A DNA stretch of 64,000 bases from Sphingomonas alba (GCF_023516555.1 NZ_JAMGBD010000001.1:682001-746000); one strand, 5' to 3'. Shown: positions 36,022-44,195, counted from the first letter of the stretch. Made by a program: numbers and translations. The notes: generated by a model from the letters alone, not told the origin.

Positions 36022-36489
36022 TCAGATGTTCAGTTCAGTCAGCCCCGGATGACCGGCGGGTCGAGGGCCTGGCGCCGGCCAACGGAACAAGCGATCGCTT
36101 TCCGCTATCCCAAGATCATTGATGGTCGCATATCGGCGCCGCATGAGGCCGTCAGGGTCGAACTCCCAGAGTTCGTTTCCAAACGACCTGGTCCAGTTCC
36201 CTGCTACGTCGTGGCTCTCGTAGCAGAAGCGGACCGCCATGCGGTTCTCGCGAAAGCCCCAAAGCTCCTTGATAAGGCGATAATCCAACTCCTTCCTCCA
36301 CTTGTCATGGAGGAAGGCTTGGATCTCATCACGGCCGGCGAGGTTCTCTGTCCGGTTCCGCCAAAGGCTGTCCTCGGTATACGCAAGGACGACCTTCGAC
36401 GGATCGGTAGTGTTCCAGAGATCTTCAGCCAGCCTGACTTTCTTCCTGGCAGAATCCAGGTCGAAAGGCGGAACAAGTGCGTGGGTCAC
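36022..36489 (-). CDS. DUF1348 NTF2-like protein
   Basis: A 155-residue protein with the DUF1348 sequence ([44 protein letters not shown] and [21 protein letters not shown]), an NTF2/SnoaL-like fold of unknown function often encoded next to oxidoreductases or AhpD-like proteins. It overlaps the upstream AhpD-like gene by four bases, so it is co-translated with it. Confidence 0.86.
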   Translation of the reverse strand: MTHALVPPFDLDSARKKVRLAEDLWNTTDPSKVVLAYTEDSLWRNRTENLAGRDEIQAFLHDKWRKELDYRLIKELWGFRENRMAVRFCYESHDVAGNWTRSFGNELWEFDPDGLMRRRYATINDLGIAESDRLFRWPAPGPRPAGHPGLTELNI

Positions 36490-37031
36490 GCGGCTCGCGA
36501 TACCTTCACGACTGGGAAGTCGATGTCGGTCTGGGCAACGTTGTTGACGAAGTTGGTCAGGACATTTTCCGCAACGAGGGCGACTACGTCGACCATCTCG
36601 GACTCCTGCAGGCCAGCGGCAACTGCGGCGGCAAGGTCCTCATTGCTGACTCGGCCACGCTTTTCGGCGACGAGGGTCGCGAAGCGTACGATTGCCGCAG
36701 TTTTCGGATCGGCGGCGCTGCCCTTGCGGTTGAGCGCGATGTCCTCACCACTAAGACCCGCAAGGTTTGAACCGAGATAGGAGTGGGCGGAAAGGCAATA
36801 GTCGCAGCCGTTCACCTCGGCGACGGCAATCGCGACCTGTTCGCGGATCTTCGGCGTAAAGGCGCCTGCCAGCGACGCGTTTAGCTGAGCGTAACCTTCC
36901 AGGACTCGCGGGCTCACTGCCAGCAAACGGAACAGGTTGGGAATGACGCCGAACTTGCGATCGATTTCATCGAGGACGTCGTGAGACGCGCTGGGCGCAC
37001 CGTCCCGCGTGGGGATGTTGATTCGAGACAT
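36486..37031 (-). CDS. AhpD-like peroxidase-related protein
   Basis: A 181-residue peroxidase-related/carboxymuconolactone decarboxylase family protein with the motif [14 protein letters not shown] (Cys76, Cys79, His83). The ATG at 37031 (MSRINIP) is chosen over an in-frame ATG five codons upstream. First gene of an operon AhpD-like / DUF1348 / AhpD-like, divergent from a LysR regulator that probably controls it. The 106-base intergenic region is AT-rich. Confidence 0.87.
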   Translation of the reverse strand: MSRINIPTRDGAPSASHDVLDEIDRKFGVIPNLFRLLAVSPRVLEGYAQLNASLAGAFTPKIREQVAIAVAEVNGCDYCLSAHSYLGSNLAGLSGEDIALNRKGSAADPKTAAIVRFATLVAEKRGRVSNEDLAAAVAAGLQESEMVDVVALVAENVLTNFVNNVAQTDIDFPVVKVSRAA

Positions 37032-37137
37032 GAACGTGGACTCCAAATGGCAAAAATGCCGGCGCGCCCCATTTAATCTTTCTTAATATGATGATAATCA
37101 GTCCATATCGGGCAATTATTTCTCGGGATTTGGAATA

Positions 37138-38073
37138 ATGGACCGTTTGCATGCCATGCGCTTGCTCGTCGAGGTAAGCGATTGTGGGAGCTTTTCCCGT
37201 GCGGCGCAGAAGCTGAACGTTCCCCTTTCGACGCTGAGCCGGAAAATCACGGACCTGGAAGAGCATGTCGGCACGAAATTCCTCGTCCGCACGACACGAA
37301 AGATAGCGCTTACAGACGCCGGTAGAGCCTATCTGAATTCATGCCGGGACATTTTGGAGCGAGTCGATGCGGCCGAGCAGGCCGCAGCGGGCACATTCGC
37401 GAATCCCAAAGGCGCACTGGCCATGACCTCGCCAGTCATGTTTGGGCAAAGATTGGTGATCCCAATCGTCCAGGACTTCCTTGAGAGATATGCCCAGATC
37501 ACACTTGATTTGGTGCTTTCTGACCGCAACGCGGACCTGGTCGAGGAGGGTTTCGATCTTGCCGTCAGGATTGGACATTTACCCGACAGTTCGATGTCGG
37601 GGGTTCGCCTCGGCGCGACGAGGAGGATTATTTGCGCCAGTCCGGCGGTGCTCGCCAGACATGGCATGCCTCGGCGGCCGGAGGATCTGGCTGACCTCCC
37701 CTGCGTGGCGCATGATTTCCAGGTTTCCACAACGAGCTGGAGTTTCCGCGGCGAGGGCAAGAAAGCTGACCTGAAGGTCGGAGTCTCTCCGCGCCTGTCC
37801 GTTTCAACAGCCGAAGGCGCGCTTGAAGCCGCCATCCAGGGCGCGGGTTTCGTGCGACTCTTTTGTTACCAGGCTGCGGAAGCACTCCGGCACGGCCAAT
37901 TGCGCGTGGTCCTAGCCGAGTTCGAACGCGAGCCAAGCCCGGTAAGTTTCCTGCACGTATCCGGAAGGGCGGTGCCAGCGAAGGTCAGGAGCTTCCTTGA
38001 TTTCGCGGCTCCTGTGTTGAGAGGGCAGCTCACCGAACTGGCAGCGATCACATCGCAGGCGGAGTCGCAATAG
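37138..38073 (+). CDS. LysR-family transcriptional regulator
   Basis: A 311-residue LysR protein: DNA-binding domain MDRLHAMRLLVEVSDCGSFSRAAQKLNVPLSTLSRKITDLEEHVGTKFL at residues 1-49 and an effector domain (GALAMTSPVMFGQRLVIPIV, VEEGFDLAVRIGHLPDSSM). This is the CrgA/DmlR-like branch. Divergent from the AhpD-like operon, which is its likely target. Cys13 lies in the DNA-binding domain. Confidence 0.9.
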   Translation: MDRLHAMRLLVEVSDCGSFSRAAQKLNVPLSTLSRKITDLEEHVGTKFLVRTTRKIALTDAGRAYLNSCRDILERVDAAEQAAAGTFANPKGALAMTSPVMFGQRLVIPIVQDFLERYAQITLDLVLSDRNADLVEEGFDLAVRIGHLPDSSMSGVRLGATRRIICASPAVLARHGMPRRPEDLADLPCVAHDFQVSTTSWSFRGEGKKADLKVGVSPRLSVSTAEGALEAAIQGAGFVRLFCYQAAEALRHGQLRVVLAEFEREPSPVSFLHVSGRAVPAKVRSFLDFAAPVLRGQLTELAAITSQAESQ

Positions 38074-38141
38074 GTTGATGATCTGATTGCGGTTGACTGA
38101 TGCATCGACGCTCACGACGCCGTTTGTCTTGCGTTGTGTAA

Positions 38142-38167
38142 GTAACCAGCCGCGCTCCCCAGCCGAA
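38142..38167 (+). promoter_or_regulatory. SigF-type promoter of doxX
   Basis: GTAACC (38142-38147), 16 bases, CGAA (38164-38167); exact match, 29 bases before the doxX ATG. Between them lies an AAAGGGG ribosome-binding site. Confidence 0.85.
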
Positions 38168-38196
38168 CTTCGATCGAGCATTGCAAAGGGGACCAA

Positions 38197-38700
38197 ATGG
38201 CAGGCACCGCTTCTGTACGCCAACGTTCGATGTTGGCCGCGTTCAATCCACGAAACCCAGAATTCGCGCGATGGGGAGCCCTGCCGTTACGGATAATCGT
38301 TGGCTACGGCTTCTTTGCGCACGGGCTCGCAAAGCTGGAAAAGGGTCCGGAAAAATTTGTCGCGATCGTCGACGCTTTGGGCGTCCCGTTTCCTCATGTG
38401 GCGGCGTGGTCGGCGATCATGGTGGAATTCGCGGGCGGGCTGCTTATGCTGGCTGGCGCCGGGATCACGTTGCTCAGTCTACCAATGATTGCGGTGCTGC
38501 TGGTGGCGATTGTGACCGTCCATCTTCCGTTCGGATTTACGTCGGTGAAATTGATGGAAGTAACCGCTTCGGGTCCGAAATTCGGCCCGCCCGGGATAGA
38601 AGCTGACCTGCTTTATCTCGCCTGTATTGCGGCGATGTTCCTGATCGGGCCGGATCCGGTCTCGGTTGACGGTATCCGTGCGCGGCGTCGGGGCAGCTGA
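38197..38700 (+). CDS. DoxX-family membrane protein
   Basis: A 167-residue DoxX protein with four membrane helices (about residues 28-48, 67-88, 92-112 and 135-152) and the opening LPLRIIVGYGFFAHGLAKLEKGPEKF. DoxX genes are the usual fourth member of buf operons and of the SigF regulon in Caulobacter; here the gene is detached from bufABC by 4 kb but carries its own SigF-type promoter. Probably a membrane quinone- or thiol-linked redox component; the exact role is unknown. Confidence 0.88.
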   Translation: MAGTASVRQRSMLAAFNPRNPEFARWGALPLRIIVGYGFFAHGLAKLEKGPEKFVAIVDALGVPFPHVAAWSAIMVEFAGGLLMLAGAGITLLSLPMIAVLLVAIVTVHLPFGFTSVKLMEVTASGPKFGPPGIEADLLYLACIAAMFLIGPDPVSVDGIRARRRGS

Positions 38701-38711
38701 GGCTCAGACGC

Positions 38712-39104
38712 TTATGATGCCCACCAGATTCGCCACGGTGGATAGAGCCGGTTCCTTCCGGCGGAGTACAGCCGGACATCATGCCCGTCGGGATCGCGCA
38801 TTCGCGCCTCCCTCCACAAATAGTCCATGTCGGTCGGCGCCTGGATGAATTCGATACCGGCCGCGGACAGGTTCGAATGCATCTGATCGACATCGTCGCA
38901 TTCGAAATACAAATGGCACCCGTCAACTGCCGGCGAACTTGGCGACGACATCACTTCGATGGACAAGGTGGAGTCGCTGGCCGGGACGTGGAAGCGCGCG
39001 TAGCGCGGCTCATCCAACACGATGAGACGAAGACCCAACCGCGTGTAGAAATCACGCGAGCGCGCGAGGTTGCTGACTGCAAGTGTTATATGGTTCAGTT
39101 TCAC
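38712..39104 (-). CDS. VOC-family (glyoxalase/bleomycin resistance) protein
   Basis: A 130-residue two-module VOC protein, opening MKLNHITLAVSNLARSRDFYTRLGLRL and ending DPDGHDVRLY. The first His ligand (His5) is present; HLYFECDD and the end region could supply the other metal ligands, but the terminal Glu is missing, so catalysis is uncertain. It follows the 158-residue gene by seven bases and ends convergently with doxX. Confidence 0.82.
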   Translation of the reverse strand: MKLNHITLAVSNLARSRDFYTRLGLRLIVLDEPRYARFHVPASDSTLSIEVMSSPSSPAVDGCHLYFECDDVDQMHSNLSAAGIEFIQAPTDMDYLWREARMRDPDGHDVRLYSAGRNRLYPPWRIWWAS

Positions 39105-39111
39105 GCGTCGA

Positions 39112-39588
39112 TCATCCTATAACCAGCGAGGACAAAGGCCCGACCTGTTGCAGATGACGATCAATGACAGTCGTCACCACGGTCGAGTTGATTTCGTCGA
39201 TTTGTCGACGTCCAATTCCTGACGCGGATGCACGCACAATTTCAGCGTCATCCGGACGGCCCCTGCTTGCAAGGACGGCCAGTGCAAGGCGGAACACGGC
39301 CTGGCGACGATCCGGACGACACGCATCGCCCATCGCGGCCAATCGATTGATGTCGCCAAGGGTAAGCACGCGGCCCAGGCAATCCAACGAAGCAGTAACA
39401 TCCTGCACCGCCTGGTGATCGGAGCCGGCTCTAATGAATGCGTTCAGACACACGCGAATCTGCAGCTCAACCCGGGCAAGCTCGAAGACCGCGTCTTGTG
39501 GACCAGCTTGCGACCAGCCCCGCCTGACCGAGGCAACCTCACGCGGACGACTGCTCTGCAGGGCGAGGCAACGCCCGACGAAACGCAT
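39112..39588 (-). CDS. Hypothetical helical protein, 158 aa
   Basis: A 158-residue mostly helical protein with no recognised family. A GGAGGG ribosome-binding site lies eight bases before the ATG, and the gene is directly followed by the VOC gene, which supports its reality. Visible features are an Arg-rich N-terminus and two long amphipathic helices (LDCLGRVLTLGDINRLAAMG, RQAVFRLALAVLASRG). A one-mismatch SigF-type motif lies just upstream. Confidence 0.55.
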   Translation of the reverse strand: MRFVGRCLALQSSRPREVASVRRGWSQAGPQDAVFELARVELQIRVCLNAFIRAGSDHQAVQDVTASLDCLGRVLTLGDINRLAAMGDACRPDRRQAVFRLALAVLASRGRPDDAEIVRASASGIGRRQIDEINSTVVTTVIDRHLQQVGPLSSLVIG

Positions 39589-39616
39589 GACATGCTCCCT
39601 CCGAAATGAATGCTAT

Positions 39617-39642
39617 TTCGCGCGGAGCGGCGGACCGGTTTC
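39617..39642 (-). promoter_or_regulatory. Weak SigF-type motif
   Basis: Minus strand GAAACC (39642-39637), 16 bases, CGAA (39620-39617): one mismatch, 28 bases before the ATG of the 158-residue gene. Several one-mismatch copies are expected by chance in the window, so only its position supports it. Confidence 0.3.
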
Positions 39643-39749
39643 TAATTGGGTCACATTCTTACCAGCCGAAAATGGAATACAGTTTTCCATTCGGACGTAT
39701 TGGCTGCGGGAGAAATTTGGCGGACTTGCTGCCGCACTCAATCAGTGCG

Positions 39750-39775
39750 GTAACCGATGGTGCATTTGCGCCGAA
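39750..39775 (+). promoter_or_regulatory. SigF-type promoter upstream of acetyltransferase
   Basis: GTAACC (39750-39755), 16 bases, CGAA (39772-39775); exact match. It lies 114 bases before the acetyltransferase ATG, leaving a long leader with a perfect hairpin. Confidence 0.8.
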
Positions 39776-39787
39776 TTAAACCACGCG

Positions 39788-39833
39788 ATGGCCCTGCATC
39801 GCTACGCCGTCAGCTCCCCCAGCTGACGGCGTA
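39788..39833 (+). promoter_or_regulatory. Leader hairpin with overlapping 12-codon frame
   Basis: A perfect 13-base stem (39803-39815 with 39821-39833, loop CCCCC) lies about 30 bases after the SigF-type -10. An ATG at 39788 opens a frame (MALHRYAVSSPS) whose TGA falls inside the right arm at 39824-39826. The layout resembles a leader-peptide attenuator, or the hairpin may end a small RNA; the run CTACGTTTC after it is only weakly T-rich. Confidence 0.45.
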
Positions 39834-39889
39834 CTACGTTTCAATGACGCCTGAGACGCTACCGGGCAGAATGAACCACTGAGCAACCA

Positions 39890-40333
39890 ATGAGACCGCG
39901 CATGACCGAGCAACGGCCACAAATCCTTGAACGACATGAAATGTCACCGGCAGAGGTGAGCGCGCTGGAGGACAAGTTCAACGATTTCAATGCAAGTCGC
40001 ACGGGTTTTCACGACGCTGCATCCATCGGATTCCAGCTCGAGCTACACGGGAGAATCGTCGGTGGTGTGGCGGGCTTCACGTGGGCAGGGTTTTGCGAGC
40101 TTCGCCAAGTCTGGATCGATGAGCCGTTTCGGCGATCGGGATTGGGTACTGAACTGCTCAACCGGGTAGTCGCCGAAGCGCGAGCGCGCGATTGCTCGCA
40201 CATCTACCTCGCGACCTACTCGTTTCAGGCCCCTGAATTCTACAAGAAGTTCGGATTTGAAGCGGTGGCGGTGATCGACGGACGACCCCCGGGGCATCAG
40301 GACATTATCATGCGGCTGTCATTGGCATCGTGA
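39890..40333 (+). CDS. GNAT acetyltransferase
   Basis: A 147-residue GNAT protein: GRIVGGVAGFTWAGFCELRQVWIDEPFRRSGLGTELLNRVVAEARARDC contains the acetyl-CoA loop R-R-S-G-L-G-T, and ATYSFQAPEFYKKFGFE completes the fold. Start at 39890 or, four codons in, at 39902; neither has a strong ribosome-binding site. Likely SigF-controlled through a 114-base leader. Substrate unknown. Confidence 0.85.
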   Translation: MRPRMTEQRPQILERHEMSPAEVSALEDKFNDFNASRTGFHDAASIGFQLELHGRIVGGVAGFTWAGFCELRQVWIDEPFRRSGLGTELLNRVVAEARARDCSHIYLATYSFQAPEFYKKFGFEAVAVIDGRPPGHQDIIMRLSLAS

Positions 40334-40362
40334 GTGGCGCACCGGGGCGGTTTCAACCCAGT

Positions 40363-40388
40363 GTGACCAAATCGGCCGCGCAAACGAA
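40363..40388 (+). promoter_or_regulatory. SigF-type promoter of msrB operon
   Basis: GTGACC (40363-40368), 16 bases, CGAA (40385-40388): one mismatch to the consensus, 30 bases before the msrB ATG at 40419. Position and operon content make it plausible. Confidence 0.6.
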
Positions 40389-40418
40389 TAGCGGGTGAAC
40401 TTCCAGGATCAAACCCGC

Positions 40419-40916
40419 ATGACAATCCTCCAATCACGGCGACAGCTTCTTGCCACGATTCCGGTCGGGCTGGCCGGATTCCTGTGGCTTGGAAGACCCG
40501 AAGCCGCCTCTTCGGCGGCACGGATCAATAAAACGCCCGCCGAATGGCTTCGAGAGCTTGGCCCCGAGCGATTCCGGATCCTGCGCCAGGCTGGAACCGA
40601 GCGACCCTATTCCAGCCCGCTCAATGACGAGCATGGGCGCGGGACATTCGCATGCGCTGGTTGCGCGTTGCCGCTCTTCGCATCCTCGACAAAATTCGAC
40701 AGCGGGACAGGCTGGCCAAGTTTCTATCGGCCGTTGCCCGGCTCGGTTTCGACCAAAACTGACCTGAGCCTGGGTATGGATCGGACAGAAGTGCTTTGCA
40801 CCCGCTGCGCCGGCCACCTTGGACATGTATTCCCGGATGGGCCCAGGCCAACCGGCCTGCGATACTGCATGAACGGCCTCGCGCTGAAGTTCATTCCCGA
40901 TCGGGCGCTTGGCTGA
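40419..40916 (+). CDS. msrB: Tat-exported methionine-R-sulfoxide reductase
   Basis: A 165-residue MsrB with a Tat-type signal peptide (SRRQLLATIPVGLAGFLW at about residues 6-23). The MsrB domain shows CAGCALPLF and CTRCAGHLGHVF, the zinc-binding pairs, GTGWPSF, and the catalytic Cys in RYCMN. Reduces oxidised methionine in periplasmic proteins. The ATG at 40419 is chosen because the alternative GTG at 40395 would leave only six bases after the -10. Overlaps the next gene by one base, and that gene can supply its electrons. Confidence 0.9.
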   Translation: MTILQSRRQLLATIPVGLAGFLWLGRPEAASSAARINKTPAEWLRELGPERFRILRQAGTERPYSSPLNDEHGRGTFACAGCALPLFASSTKFDSGTGWPSFYRPLPGSVSTKTDLSLGMDRTEVLCTRCAGHLGHVFPDGPRPTGLRYCMNGLALKFIPDRALG

Positions 40917-42652
40917 TGGTCTTCTATCTGCTCGCCTACCTGGGCGGCGCCCTCACCATCTTGAGCCCGTGTATCCTGCCAGTGCTGCCCTTTGTATTCG
41001 CCCGGGCGGACCGCAGCTTCGTTCGCAGCACGCTGCCGATGCTCGCCGGCATGGCTGCTACTTTCGCGATTGTGGCAACGCTTGCCGCTTTTGGCGGCGG
41101 TTGGGCCGTCCGTGCAAACTCGATCGGGCGATGGGCGGCGCTCGCCTTGCTGGCGCTATTCGGCATCGCCCTTCTTTTCCCGAGCGTCTCGGACAGGGTG
41201 ACCCGCCCACTGGTCGCACTCGGTTCGCGCATGTCCGAACGAAAGCCGGGCGAGCAGGAAAGCATCTGGTCGTCGGTGGTGCTGGGGGTCGCAACGGGGC
41301 TTCTGTGGGCACCGTGTGCCGGACCGATCCTCGGCATCATTTTCACGGCCGCAGCGCTTAAGGGCGCAAGCGCGGAGACGACATTGTTGCTGCTTGCCTA
41401 TGCATTGGGGGCAGCCACGTCGTTGGCGCTCGCGCTGCTCGTTGGTGGCAAGGTCTTCGCGCGAATGAAAAAGTCGCTTGGCGCCAGCGAGCGAATTCGC
41501 CAGGCCCTCGGCGCGCTCGTCCTTGCCGGGGTCGCCGCAATCTCGCTTGGCCTCGACACGCGCATACTGGCCAAGGTTTCCAGCGCGCAAACAACGGGGT
41601 TGGAGACGACGCTCGCGCAATCGCTTGGCGTGGGCCCCGCAATGGCCACAAGCGGACCACGCACAAGCCAAATGGGTCAGCTTGCATTGCCGAGCGAAGG
41701 AACCCTTCCTGAACTTAAAGCACTCGGCATTGGCCCTTGGTTTAACAGCCAGCCGCTCGCGACAGGCAGTCTTCGCGGAAAGGTCGTTCTGATCGATTTC
41801 TGGACCTACAGTTGCATCAACTGCCTGCGCTCGCTTCCCTATGTTAAGGCTTGGGACGAGCGCTACCGCAAGGATGGCCTGGTGGTGATCGGCGTGCACG
41901 CCCCCGAGTTCGCTTTCGAGCGCGACTCCGCAAACGTCGCGAAGGCCGTGAAGGATCTCGGTATCCACTACCCCGTCGTGATGGACAACGACTGGAAGCT
42001 TTGGCGAGCCCTCCATAACAATTATTGGCCTGCACATTTCTTCATCGACGCCGAAGGCCAGATCCGGTTCCACCATTTCGGCGAGGGAGAATATGATACT
42101 TCCGAACGCGTGATCCGGCAGCTGCTCGCTGAAGCCGGCCACTCAACGGGAGCTTCAGGAAGCAAGGCGCGTACGACGGGCACTGGCGCTGCAGGAGACC
42201 GTGCCGAAAGGAAATCGCCGGAGACTTACATCGGGTACGCTCGTGCTGACCGCTTTGCCTCGCCCGGCGGACTATTGCGCGATCAGCCAAGGACGTACGA
42301 ACCGGCTGCGCTGAATCTCAACCAATGGTCCTTCGAAGGCGCATGGCGGGACCAACGCCAAAGTGCTCGCTCACTTTCCGCCGGCGGGAAGATCAATTTC
42401 CGCTTCCACGCCCGTGACCTTCATCTTGTACTCGGCTCCGCGACTGCAAAGCCGATACGGTACCGCCTGTTGATCGACGGCAAGGCCCCGGGGCGTAACG
42501 CAGGTGTCGACACGCTTCCTGATGGGACTGGCACCGTTACTGGCCAACGACTCTACCAACTCATCCGGCAGAGCGGCCCGATTGAGGACAGGACCTTCAC
42601 GATTGAATTCCTTGATCCGGGTGTCGACGCCTTCTCGTTCACGTTCGGCTGA
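40916..42652 (+). CDS. CcdA-thioredoxin fusion (DipZ-like)
   Basis: A 578-residue fusion. Residues about 1-230 are a CcdA/DsbD-type membrane domain with the redox cysteines in LTILSPCILPVLP and LLWAPCAGPILG. Residues about 265-410 are a periplasmic TlpA-like thioredoxin with WTYSCINCLRS. The last 150 residues form a beta-rich domain as in actinobacterial DipZ. It moves cytoplasmic reducing power across the membrane; being translationally coupled to msrB, it is the likely reductant for it. TGATG overlap with msrB. Confidence 0.9.
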   Translation: MVFYLLAYLGGALTILSPCILPVLPFVFARADRSFVRSTLPMLAGMAATFAIVATLAAFGGGWAVRANSIGRWAALALLALFGIALLFPSVSDRVTRPLVALGSRMSERKPGEQESIWSSVVLGVATGLLWAPCAGPILGIIFTAAALKGASAETTLLLLAYALGAATSLALALLVGGKVFARMKKSLGASERIRQALGALVLAGVAAISLGLDTRILAKVSSAQTTGLETTLAQSLGVGPAMATSGPRTSQMGQLALPSEGTLPELKALGIGPWFNSQPLATGSLRGKVVLIDFWTYSCINCLRSLPYVKAWDERYRKDGLVVIGVHAPEFAFERDSANVAKAVKDLGIHYPVVMDNDWKLWRALHNNYWPAHFFIDAEGQIRFHHFGEGEYDTSERVIRQLLAEAGHSTGASGSKARTTGTGAAGDRAERKSPETYIGYARADRFASPGGLLRDQPRTYEPAALNLNQWSFEGAWRDQRQSARSLSAGGKINFRFHARDLHLVLGSATAKPIRYRLLIDGKAPGRNAGVDTLPDGTGTVTGQRLYQLIRQSGPIEDRTFTIEFLDPGVDAFSFTFG

Positions 42653-42655
42653 GCG

Positions 42656-43417
42656 ATGAGCCCCGAAGCGTCGCGCAGAGAGATGCTGGCACTCATCGCT
42701 GCTACCACGGCGAGCGCGCCACTTTTCGCTCAGACAGCGCCACCCATTCATGCGATCGCATTCGACGCGTTTGTTTTATTCAACACAGACGCAATTGTGG
42801 CGCGCGTCCGCGAGGACCTGGGCGATATGGCCAGTGCGGTGATGGCCGCGGCATCGACGAAACTGTTCGCCTACAGCTGGTACTACACGAGCGCAGGGAG
42901 ATACACTCCGTTCGAGAAACTCGCAGCGGATGCCTTCAAGTCGGCTACGCGAGGTCTTGGGTTGAACCCTGCTAACATGAACATCGACCGGATTGTCGCC
43001 GGATATGGGAATTTGACGGTCTGGCCTGACATCCCGGATGGACTTCAGACATTGCGGCGTCACGGAATCCGGCTGGCAGTGCTCTCCAATCTCTCGGAGC
43101 GGTCGCTTGCGGCAAGCCTTCGGGCCAACGGCATCGACGGTCAGTTCGAGAATGTCCTGAGCACGGACCGAGTTCAACAATATAAACCCAGCCCCAAGGC
43201 TTATGCCGAAGCGGTGCGGGCGTTTGGTGTCAGCAAAGACAAGATTGGATTTGCGGCATCCGCCGGCTGGGATGCTTCCGGCGCGACATGGTTTGGCTTT
43301 CCGACTGTGTGGATCAATCGCCAGGGACTTGCAGCGGAGCCCGTGCATGCAGCGCCACGCCTCGTTGCCAAAGGAGCGGACGGCCTTCTGCGACTTGCAG
43401 GCATTCAAGCCGCGTAG
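42656..43417 (+). CDS. Haloacid dehalogenase type II-like, exported
   Basis: A 253-residue HAD protein of the 2-haloacid dehalogenase type: IHAIAFDAFVLFNTDAI with the nucleophile Asp, LAVLSNLSERSL, and QQYKPSPKAYAEAVRAFG. The residues after the nucleophile (AFVLFNT in place of AYGTLFD) are altered. The N-terminus SPEASRREMLALIAATTASAPLFAQ looks like an export signal, possibly Tat, which is unusual for this family. It starts three bases after the DipZ-like gene, so it is part of the msrB operon. Confidence 0.8.
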   Translation: MSPEASRREMLALIAATTASAPLFAQTAPPIHAIAFDAFVLFNTDAIVARVREDLGDMASAVMAAASTKLFAYSWYYTSAGRYTPFEKLAADAFKSATRGLGLNPANMNIDRIVAGYGNLTVWPDIPDGLQTLRRHGIRLAVLSNLSERSLAASLRANGIDGQFENVLSTDRVQQYKPSPKAYAEAVRAFGVSKDKIGFAASAGWDASGATWFGFPTVWINRQGLAAEPVHAAPRLVAKGADGLLRLAGIQAA

Positions 43418-43451
43418 CTTTAGGCAACAAGTGCCCTTTTGCACTTGTCCC

Positions 43452-44054
43452 TCAGCTCAGGTCGGAGCTGCGGCTCAATGCCAGTTCCAACTCGATGGCA
43501 TCGTTGAGCGGCAATTGCCTGTCCGTCTGTGCCGGATAACCGCGGTCTGCCGTGAACGCATCTCGCAGAATCGCTGAAGCCCGGAATCCATGACGTAGAT
43601 AGAAGCCAAGTGCTTCAGGATCGGCGACCGATGTAGACACCGTCAGCGTGCTGGCTTTGTGCCCATGAGCGTAATCGATGACTGCATTGAGGAGTTGCCG
43701 GCCAATTCCCAATCGCTGGCAGCCTTCGGCAACCGCAATGCTCTTGAGCTCAAATACCTTATCCCCGCGCCTCACAATGAGCGCTTGCCCAAGGACTTGG
43801 CCATTTCGCAATGCGACCAGGAATTCCCCATTGCGCCAGTAGGACCGGATCTGGGTTTCTGAATCATCGGCCAGTTTGAGCAATGGCAACAAGAAGCGGC
43901 GATCACCCAGAAATGGGGCGCATTGAATCACATCGTCACCTGCTCCGGAATAAATCTTGCGCCCAGCGGTCTCGGTCGGGCGCGCCTCGCCGCTGCGTGA
44001 CATCCATCGCCGGTAGAGCGTCAGGCATCGATCACGCAGAAGCTTCGTCAGCAA
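43452..44054 (-). CDS. GNAT acetyltransferase
   Basis: A 200-residue protein with a 45-residue basic N-terminal extension and a GNAT domain: FELKSIAVAEGCQRLGIGRQLLNAVIDYAHGH carries the acetyl-CoA loop QRLGIG, and ADPEALGFYLRHGFRASAILRDAF matches the YhhY/PhnO-like C-terminus. It converges with the HAD gene. A one-mismatch SigF-type motif lies 29 bases upstream. Confidence 0.82.
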   Translation of the reverse strand: MLTKLLRDRCLTLYRRWMSRSGEARPTETAGRKIYSGAGDDVIQCAPFLGDRRFLLPLLKLADDSETQIRSYWRNGEFLVALRNGQVLGQALIVRRGDKVFELKSIAVAEGCQRLGIGRQLLNAVIDYAHGHKASTLTVSTSVADPEALGFYLRHGFRASAILRDAFTADRGYPAQTDRQLPLNDAIELELALSRSSDLS

Positions 44055-44083
44055 GCCGAATTCCCCAAAAAATCATGATGTAG

Positions 44084-44109
44084 TTCGTTCGTCGCGGCGG
44101 AATGATTAC
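44084..44109 (-). promoter_or_regulatory. Possible SigF-type promoter of acetyltransferase
   Basis: Minus strand GTAATC (44109-44104), 16 bases, CGAA (44087-44084): one mismatch, with the -10 29 bases before the ATG, the same distance as for doxX. Confidence 0.4.
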
Positions 44110-44195
44110 TCCGCAAGCGATAAGCCCACCCGCAAAACGGCAATCGCCTCACTGATTGAATCAGAAGGTTCGTGGCCGACGGCGAAAAATTCTCT

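Larger units (their letters stand above)
39589..39889. other. 301-base intergenic region
   Basis: Between the divergent 158-residue gene and the acetyltransferase. It holds a one-mismatch SigF-type motif on the minus strand, an exact one on the plus strand, and a 13-base hairpin overlapping a 12-codon reading frame. The left half is AT-richer than its surroundings. Confidence 0.6.
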
